A stretch of DNA of 64,000 bases from PALSA-894 sp034669145 (GTDB taxonomy: Bacteria; Pseudomonadota; Alphaproteobacteria; Rhizobiales; Xanthobacteraceae), in assembly GCA_034669145.1 (NCBI GenBank), contig JAXDNY010000261.1, positions 1-64,000 of the forward strand. The letters run 5' to 3'. The translations under genes were made by a program, and so were the position numbers. The notes beneath the pieces were generated by a model. It made no database searches and had not been told where the DNA came from. It saw only the letters and a list, made by a program, of their open reading frames with translations. The first letter of the stretch is position 1. The number at the start of each line of letters is the position of its first letter. Shown one piece after another: positions 59,858 through 64,000 of this stretch.

Positions 59858-59989
59858 CTACTTCTTGCTGCCGAGACTGACGGGACCCTTGCCTTGCCCG
59901 CCGGCAACCATGGTGCCCTTCTGCTTCTTGTTCCAGTCAGCCTTCGGCTTCTTCTTTTCCTTGTTGCTGCGCGCTTGACCCTTGGCCAT
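59858..59989 (-). CDS. Very small lysine-rich protein (43 aa)
   Basis: MAKGQARSNKEKKKPKADWN, then KKQKGTMVAGGQGKGPVSLG and SKK, stop TAG. It is strongly basic and has a textbook ribosome site GGAGG six bases before ATG (59987-59989). Similar short Lys/Gly-rich proteins beginning MAKGQ.RSNKE are common in proteobacteria. They may bind nucleic acid or ribosomes, but I know of no established function. Confidence 0.7.
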   Translation of the reverse strand: MAKGQARSNKEKKKPKADWNKKQKGTMVAGGQGKGPVSLGSKK

Positions 59990-60075
59990 GACGATCCTCC
60001 TGCGATTGGTCCGGGCGTGAACCCTCGGACGTTACCACACGTTCTGCGGCGATTCCCGGCACGCCTGCAAGCCTG

Positions 60076-60303
60076 TTACTCGCTCGGGGCCAGTGCCGGG
60101 GCAGGCTGCGCGGTGGCGTTGCGCTCCATCAGGTCGATCAGGCGGCCGAGTTTCAGGTTGATCTGGCCGAGCTGGAACGCCGCGTACTCGTTGGCGTAAG
60201 CGATGCGCTCCTCCGCGCCCTGGGTCTGGTCGTGGCGGATGAGCGGCAGGAAATCTGCCTCGAAAAATGCGTCGTAACGCGCGCGGATGCGGTCGTCGGA
60301 CAT
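60076..60303 (-). CDS. Hypothetical protein
   Basis: 75 residues, helical and soluble: IRARYDAFFEADFLPLIRHD, ERIAYANEYAAFQLGQINLK, LGRLIDLMERNA and a Pro/Ala tail. GGAGG lies 7 bases before the ATG on the minus strand. I recognise no domain. It stands alone, 86 bp from the lysine-rich gene on the same strand. Confidence 0.65.
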   Translation of the reverse strand: MSDDRIRARYDAFFEADFLPLIRHDQTQGAEERIAYANEYAAFQLGQINLKLGRLIDLMERNATAQPAPALAPSE

Positions 60304-60366
60304 CGCGACCTCCTTTGTTTGCTGGGAGCGCGAGCCTAGGACCGATTGGTTAAGAAGCTGGCCGGA

Positions 60367-60915
60367 TCAGAGCACGCGGCCCTTGCCGACGCGCGGGGCA
60401 GGGCGCCCGCCATCGGCAGCGATCATGATCACCACGATCTCATCCGGGCGCGGTGCGTCCGCGATCATCACCGTCATGGTGTCGAAGTGGTCGAAGGACC
60501 AGATGTCGTCCTTGTTGGCGAGCGGCACGTCGATCGCGGTGCCGGCGGCCGCGACCTTCACGTTCGACGAGATGATCGCTTCGCCGCCGCCGACCGCCGC
60601 GCGCATCGGCTTGCCGAGCTTGGGATGGATCAGCGCCCCGCCATGCTCGAAGTCGCCGGCAACGCCGACGATCGCCGCCTTGCCGTAGCTGGTCGCTGGA
60701 TTTTCTAGCCGGCGCACCACGTCTGGCATGATGGCCTCGCCGAGCTTCGCGCCGACATCGAACAGCGCGGAGAGGTCTTCGACGTAGCCTTGGCCGGCGA
60801 ACGGATTGGCGATCACCGCGATGCCGGCGACGCGCGTGATCTGCGTTGCGGCCGCCCGTCCTGCTTCGGCAAGAACGCGTTCTTCGACAAAGACGATTCG
60901 GCGGATGTGAGTCAT
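60367..60915 (-). CDS. Amino-acid-synthesis (AA_synth, PF06684-type) family protein
   Basis: 182 residues from ATG 60915; an ATG four codons upstream is possible. It shows the conserved IRRIVFVEERVLAEAG and VIANPFAGQGYVEDLSALFD, and the block SYGKAAIVGVAGDFEHGGAL, HPKLGKPMRAAVGGGEAIIS and DDIWSFDHFDTMTVMIADAP. Members were linked loosely to amino acid synthesis and peptide metabolism; the catalysed reaction is not firmly known. It is followed on the minus strand by a 60-bp gap and a 75-residue gene. Confidence 0.82.
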   Translation of the reverse strand: MTHIRRIVFVEERVLAEAGRAAATQITRVAGIAVIANPFAGQGYVEDLSALFDVGAKLGEAIMPDVVRRLENPATSYGKAAIVGVAGDFEHGGALIHPKLGKPMRAAVGGGEAIISSNVKVAAAGTAIDVPLANKDDIWSFDHFDTMTVMIADAPRPDEIVVIMIAADGGRPAPRVGKGRVL

Positions 60916-60930
60916 TGTTACCCGCATTGA

Positions 60931-61428
60931 CTACTGTTGAGTAGTCGAAACGATCCATCCCAGTCGCGTCTCGACCAATGCAACGCCTCCGGTGTCCGGC
61001 AAGGGCTCTCTCGAGGTGTAGAAGGAAAGTGGAGGGTACACGCTGGTGCCGAGAAATTGAGGAAAGACATCGCCTCGCGTCACCCATTTTCCGGCCATGA
61101 ACATTGCGAGTGGATGCAGTTTCTGACCTTTGCTCTCTCCGACGATCGTCAGACAAATTTCCTTGAAACAGGCCGAACTGTGCTCCAGCCGGATGATTAC
61201 GGTGTCTGGCAGGTGATGGAGTGGCGAGCCCTTCGCCCCGGCGACGATGGCTGCGAGGTCGCGTGCACCGAAATCGCGCAGGAACTGAGCCAAGGGAGCG
61301 TGCCAGCGCTCCGGTAGTGAACTCTCGATAGGCTCGGGCGTCGCTATTTGCGCGTGAGAGCGGCCGGCCAACATGGCGATGATCAAAAGCGAGGCAATCA
61401 GCGCCACTGCAAGCTTTGCGCTCGACAT
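60931..61428 (-). CDS. Secreted hypothetical protein
   Basis: 165 residues from ATG 61428, which has GGAGG 6 bases upstream. A signal peptide (LAVALIASLLIIAMLAGRSH, cut at SHA-QI) precedes a beta-rich domain: LPDTVIIRLEHSSACFKEIC, LTIVGESKG, then HPLAMFMAGKWVTRGDVFPQ. The two cysteines four residues apart may form a disulfide. It ends in VALVETRLGWIVSTTQQ. No family recognised. It lies 15 bp upstream of the AA_synth gene, so they could be one transcript. Confidence 0.7.
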   Translation of the reverse strand: MSSAKLAVALIASLLIIAMLAGRSHAQIATPEPIESSLPERWHAPLAQFLRDFGARDLAAIVAGAKGSPLHHLPDTVIIRLEHSSACFKEICLTIVGESKGQKLHPLAMFMAGKWVTRGDVFPQFLGTSVYPPLSFYTSREPLPDTGGVALVETRLGWIVSTTQQ

Positions 61429-61484
61429 AACGCCTCCTTGAGCAGGCTCCGTAGCCCCGTGTGTAATCGGCAACCTAGCGCGAT

Positions 61485-62345
61485 CTACCGCTCCAGTCTT
61501 GCCAGCAGACTCGACGTATCCCAGCGGCCGCCGCCCATCTTCTGCACTTCCGAGTAAAACTGGTCGACCAGCGCCGCCACGGGCAGGTGCGCGCCCGAGC
61601 GGCGCGCCTCGGCGAGGCTGATCGAGAGGTCCTTGCGCATCCAGTTCACCGCGAAGCCGAAATCGTACTTGCCGGCGTTCATGGTCTTGTAGCGGTTCTC
61701 CATCTGCCACGACTGCGCCGCGCCCTTGGAGATCGTCTCGATCACGGCTTCGACATCGAGGCCGGCCTTCTTGGCGAAATGAATGCCTTCGGCGAGCCCC
61801 TGCACGACGCCCGCGATGCAAATCTGGTTGACCATCTTGGTGAGCTGGCCGGAGCCCGCGGGCCCGAGCAGCTTGCACATGCGCGCATAGGCGGCGATCA
61901 CCGTTTCGGCGCGCCCATAGGCTTCCGCATCGCCGCCGCACATCACGGTCAGCACGCCGTTCTGCGCGCCCGCCTGTCCGCCCGATACCGGCGCATCGAT
62001 GAAGTCAAAGCCGCGCTTCTTTGAATCCGCGTAAAGTTCGCGTGCGACTTCCGCGGAAGCCGTGGTGTGGTCGACGAACACCGCGCCCTTTTTCACTTTC
62101 GGAAACGCCGCGCCCGCGACCTTGCGGACGTCATCGTCGTTGCCGACGCACATCATCACGACGTCCTGGCCCTCGGCCGCTTCCTCCGCGGTCTTGGCGG
62201 CCTTGCCGCCGAATTCCTTGGCCCAGCTTTCCGCCTTCGCGAAAGTGCGATTGTAGACCGTGACCTCGTGGCCGCCTTTGTTCTTCAGGTGCCCGGCCAT
62301 CGGGTAGCCCATCACGCCCAGACCCAGAAACGCGACCTTCGCCAT
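61485..62345 (-). CDS. 3-hydroxyisobutyrate dehydrogenase-family NAD(P)-dependent oxidoreductase
   Basis: 286 residues. A Rossmann start VAFLGLGVMGYPMAGHLKN precedes the substrate loop FIDAPVSGGQAGAQNGVLTV, the catalytic-lysine helix GQLTKMVNQICIAGVVQGLA (Lys in the conserved KxxxN), and the C-terminal helical domain with NWMRKDLSISLAEA. The family includes 3-hydroxyisobutyrate, tartronate semialdehyde, glyoxylate and succinic semialdehyde reductases, so the substrate is open. Gene stands alone; the 132 bp between it and mrp contains no gene. Confidence 0.88.
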   Translation of the reverse strand: MAKVAFLGLGVMGYPMAGHLKNKGGHEVTVYNRTFAKAESWAKEFGGKAAKTAEEAAEGQDVVMMCVGNDDDVRKVAGAAFPKVKKGAVFVDHTTASAEVARELYADSKKRGFDFIDAPVSGGQAGAQNGVLTVMCGGDAEAYGRAETVIAAYARMCKLLGPAGSGQLTKMVNQICIAGVVQGLAEGIHFAKKAGLDVEAVIETISKGAAQSWQMENRYKTMNAGKYDFGFAVNWMRKDLSISLAEARRSGAHLPVAALVDQFYSEVQKMGGGRWDTSSLLARLER

Positions 62346-62477
62346 AGTGTTTTCTCCCTGCCAGCCAGATTTGATGCTGGTGTTTGCGCGAAGCGCCTGC
62401 GTCCCGTCAACCGCCGAATGGCATTGACCCTTTCGGTGGCTTATCTACACAGGCGGGCGCACACGCAGGGGACAAGA

Positions 62478-63617
62478 ATGGCGACCAAGGAAGACGTGCT
62501 CGCGGCGCTCGCCGCGGTGAAAGGCCCGGATGGCGCGCCCTTGCCGCAAACCGGCAAGCTCTCCGACGTCGTCGTGAGCGACGGCAAGGTGTTCTTCTCG
62601 ATCACCGTCGATGCCGCCGTGGTTCAGCAATGGGAGCCGGTGCGCAAGGCGGCGGAGGCCGCGGTGCGCGCCGTGCCAGGCGTGAAGTCCGCCATGGTCG
62701 CGCTCACGGGCGAGCGCGCCGCGGGGCCGGCGCGCGCTGCGCCGCCGCCGGCGAAAGCCGCGGGTAATGGGCACGGTCACACACACGCGCCGCGCGGCGA
62801 GCGGCCAGTGCAAGGCCCGCCGGGGGTCGCGGCGATCGTCGCGGTCGCGTCCGGCAAAGGCGGCGTCGGCAAGTCGACCACCGCGATCAATCTCGCGCTC
62901 GGCTTGCGCGACCTCGGGCTGAAGGTCGGCGTGCTCGATGCCGACATTTACGGCCCGTCGGTCCCGAAGCTGCTTGCGATCCGCGGCCGCCCCGAAACGC
63001 TCGGCGGCAACCGGCTCCGCCCGATGCAGGGCTATGGCCTGACCGTGATGTCGATCGGCTTCCTCGTCGCCGAGGACACGCCGATGATCTGGCGCGGCCC
63101 GATGGTGATGTCGGCGCTCACGCAAATGCTGCGCGAGGTCGAATGGGGCACGCTCGACGTGATGATCGTCGACATGCCGCCCGGCACCGGCGACGCGCAG
63201 CTCACCATGGCGCAGCAGGTGCCGCTCGCCGGCGCCGTGATCGTCTCGACGCCGCAGGACCTGGCGCTGATCGATGCGCGGCGCGGCGTGGAGATGTTCA
63301 AGCGCGTCAATGTGCCGGTGCTCGGCATCATCGAGAACATGAGCTATTTCGTCTGCCCGAAATGCGGCGAGCGCTCGGACATTTTCAGTCACGGCGGCGC
63401 GCACAAGGAAGCCGAGCGGCTCGGCGTGCCGTTCCTCGGCGAGGTGCCGCTGCACATGGCGATCCGCGAGACGTCCGATTCCGGCCGGCCTGTGGTCGCG
63501 ACCGATCCGGACGGGCCGCACGCAAAGGTCTATCGCGAGATCGCGCAACGCGTGCGCGAGCAGCTTGCCGGCAAGGGCGCGGGCCGGGCAGCGCCGAAGA
63601 TCGTGATCGAGGCGTAA
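62478..63617 (+). CDS. mrp: Mrp/ApbC (NBP35-type) Fe-S cluster carrier ATPase
   Basis: 379 residues from ATG 62478. The N-terminal MIP18-like domain (1-80: EDVLAALAAVKGPDGAPLPQ) is joined by an Ala/Pro linker with NGHGHTHAP to the ATPase. A deviant Walker A, ASGKGGVGKSTTAINLALGL (126-133), is followed by DADIYGPSVPKL and DMPPGTGDAQLT. The cluster site is YFVCPKCGERSDIFSHGG, whose CPXC bridges two subunits. It passes 4Fe-4S clusters to target proteins. Confidence 0.92.
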   Translation: MATKEDVLAALAAVKGPDGAPLPQTGKLSDVVVSDGKVFFSITVDAAVVQQWEPVRKAAEAAVRAVPGVKSAMVALTGERAAGPARAAPPPAKAAGNGHGHTHAPRGERPVQGPPGVAAIVAVASGKGGVGKSTTAINLALGLRDLGLKVGVLDADIYGPSVPKLLAIRGRPETLGGNRLRPMQGYGLTVMSIGFLVAEDTPMIWRGPMVMSALTQMLREVEWGTLDVMIVDMPPGTGDAQLTMAQQVPLAGAVIVSTPQDLALIDARRGVEMFKRVNVPVLGIIENMSYFVCPKCGERSDIFSHGGAHKEAERLGVPFLGEVPLHMAIRETSDSGRPVVATDPDGPHAKVYREIAQRVREQLAGKGAGRAAPKIVIEA

Positions 63618-63645
63618 CGCCGAACCTCATGGTGAGGTGCGAGCG

Positions 63646-63683
63646 CCATAGCGCGTCGCAGACGCGCGTAAACGCGCTTATGG
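63646..63683 (+). repeat. 38-bp dispersed repeat, copy 2
   Basis: CCATAGCGCGTCGCAGACGC then GCGTAAACGCGCTTATGG, differing at about three positions from 7687-7724. Lies after the mrp stop. Confidence 0.7.
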
Positions 63684-63724
63684 AGCCTCGAACCATGGCC
63701 CGGAGCGACAGCGGAGCCCCTGGC

Positions 63725-63767
63725 CATCCTTCGAGACGCGATCCTTCGGATCGCTCCTCAGGATGAG
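63725..63767. repeat. Palindromic intergenic repeat
   Basis: CATCCTTCGAGACGCGATCC, then TTCGGATCGCTCCTCAGGAT and GAG. It contains inverted CATCCT/AGGATG ends and an inner GCGATCC/GGATCGC stem. Dispersed palindromes of this kind are common in Bradyrhizobium-type genomes. It may stop readthrough between mrp and the convergent gene. Confidence 0.6.
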
Positions 63768-63775
63768 GGCGTGTG

Positions 63776-64000
63776 CTAATCCTCCACCCACATCCGTAGC
63801 AAATTCGCGAGCGACTTCGAGACGAGATCGTATTCGGCGCTCTTGCCCTCGCGCGCGAACATCTGCCGCCGCGCGGTGTCGAGATCGAACAGCATTTCGC
63901 GCTGCGCGGAATCGCGCACATAGGAACGCGCCCAGCCGACCGCCGCGAGCCGCACGCCGCGCGTGACTTCCGCCACATGATGCAGCGCCGTCGACGGGTA
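63776..64000 (-). CDS. PKHD-type Fe(II)/2-oxoglutarate dioxygenase (3' part, runs off window)
   Basis: The last ~74 residues are visible. YPSTALHHVAEVTRGVRLAA contains the iron-binding His and the R-rich 2-oxoglutarate site of PKHD/PiuC-type hydroxylases (pattern H..VT.G.R). WARSYVRDSAQREMLFDLDT and a helical C-terminus ending LLRMWVED follow. PiuC/YbiX-like enzymes are often iron-regulated beside TonB receptors. The start and the HxD motif lie beyond position 64000. Stop TAG at 63776-63778. Confidence 0.8.
   Translation of the reverse strand, partial: YPSTALHHVAEVTRGVRLAAVGWARSYVRDSAQREMLFDLDTARRQMFAREGKSAEYDLVSKSLANLLRMWVED

Overview
The window is high-GC alphaproteobacterial DNA, most like a Hyphomicrobiales (Bradyrhizobium/Rhodopseudomonas/Xanthobacteraceae-type) chromosome. 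Signs of this are a gene-transfer-agent (GTA) tail and lysis cluster, two PleC/DivJ-type kinases, orphan TctC-type binding proteins, a rhizobial-type ars operon with aqpS, and GC-rich intergenic palindromes. I saw no rRNA, tRNA, CRISPR array, transposase or integrase.

Region 1 (1-15117) is the distal end of a GTA-like cluster: gp14-like NlpC/P60 peptidase, gp15-like hub protein (with an apparent one-base frameshift), DUF2793 tail protein, a small exported protein, a GH108 muramidase and a 3-TM GTA holin. The first 7.6 kb is unusual. Between the end of gp13 (present only as repeated 3'-end fragments) and gp15 lies a tandem array of polymorphic-toxin-like cassettes. Each unit has a gp13 3'-end remnant, a spacer of about 50 bp, a gene with a near-identical N-terminal coiled-coil domain (MAWIDSRYLDQQRK...) and NPDQPRDDHGKWTD motif fused to a variable C-terminal domain, and a small immunity-like gene usually overlapping by ATGA. 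One unit carries an HNH-type toxin with a DUF2019 partner. Others carry unrecognised C-terminal domains, and several are fossils (frameshifts, a TGA in codon 3, deletion fusions, orphan immunity genes). This is the most noteworthy system in the window.

Region 2 (15175-29552) is housekeeping and envelope: a nitroreductase, a PepSY protein with response regulator and kinase (FeuNPQ-like arrangement), a lipoprotein, a conserved hypothetical protein, the ccmIEFH cytochrome c maturation operon, an SGNH-hydrolase-like membrane protein, a DegP/HtrA protease, an intrinsic terminator, and a second regulator-kinase pair.

Region 3 (29556-31655) is an arsenic operon, arsR-arsI-arsC-aqpS, with two identical-arm 20-bp operators and a promoter that predicts an almost leaderless arsR transcript.

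Region 4 (31751-53817) holds glnE, a PAS kinase, pepN, two TctC proteins, a LuxR regulator, a CDF metal transporter with three C-terminal repeats, flavin enzymes, a cyclase-family hydrolase, an ABC-2 exporter, a cupin, dusA, a TauE-type permease, a retropepsin-like protease and a DUF1289 protein.

Region 5 (53882-59826) is bounded by two ~163-bp copies of one palindromic repeat in inverted orientation. Between them lie a DivJ/PleC-like kinase, a GST, a metallo-beta-lactamase-fold protein, a caspase-fold protein lacking both catalytic residues with a very long proline tail, and a small secreted protein.

Region 6 (59858-64000) has small hypothetical genes, an AA_synth-family protein, a hydroxyisobutyrate-dehydrogenase-family oxidoreductase, the Mrp/ApbC Fe-S carrier and the end of a PKHD-type dioxygenase running off the window.
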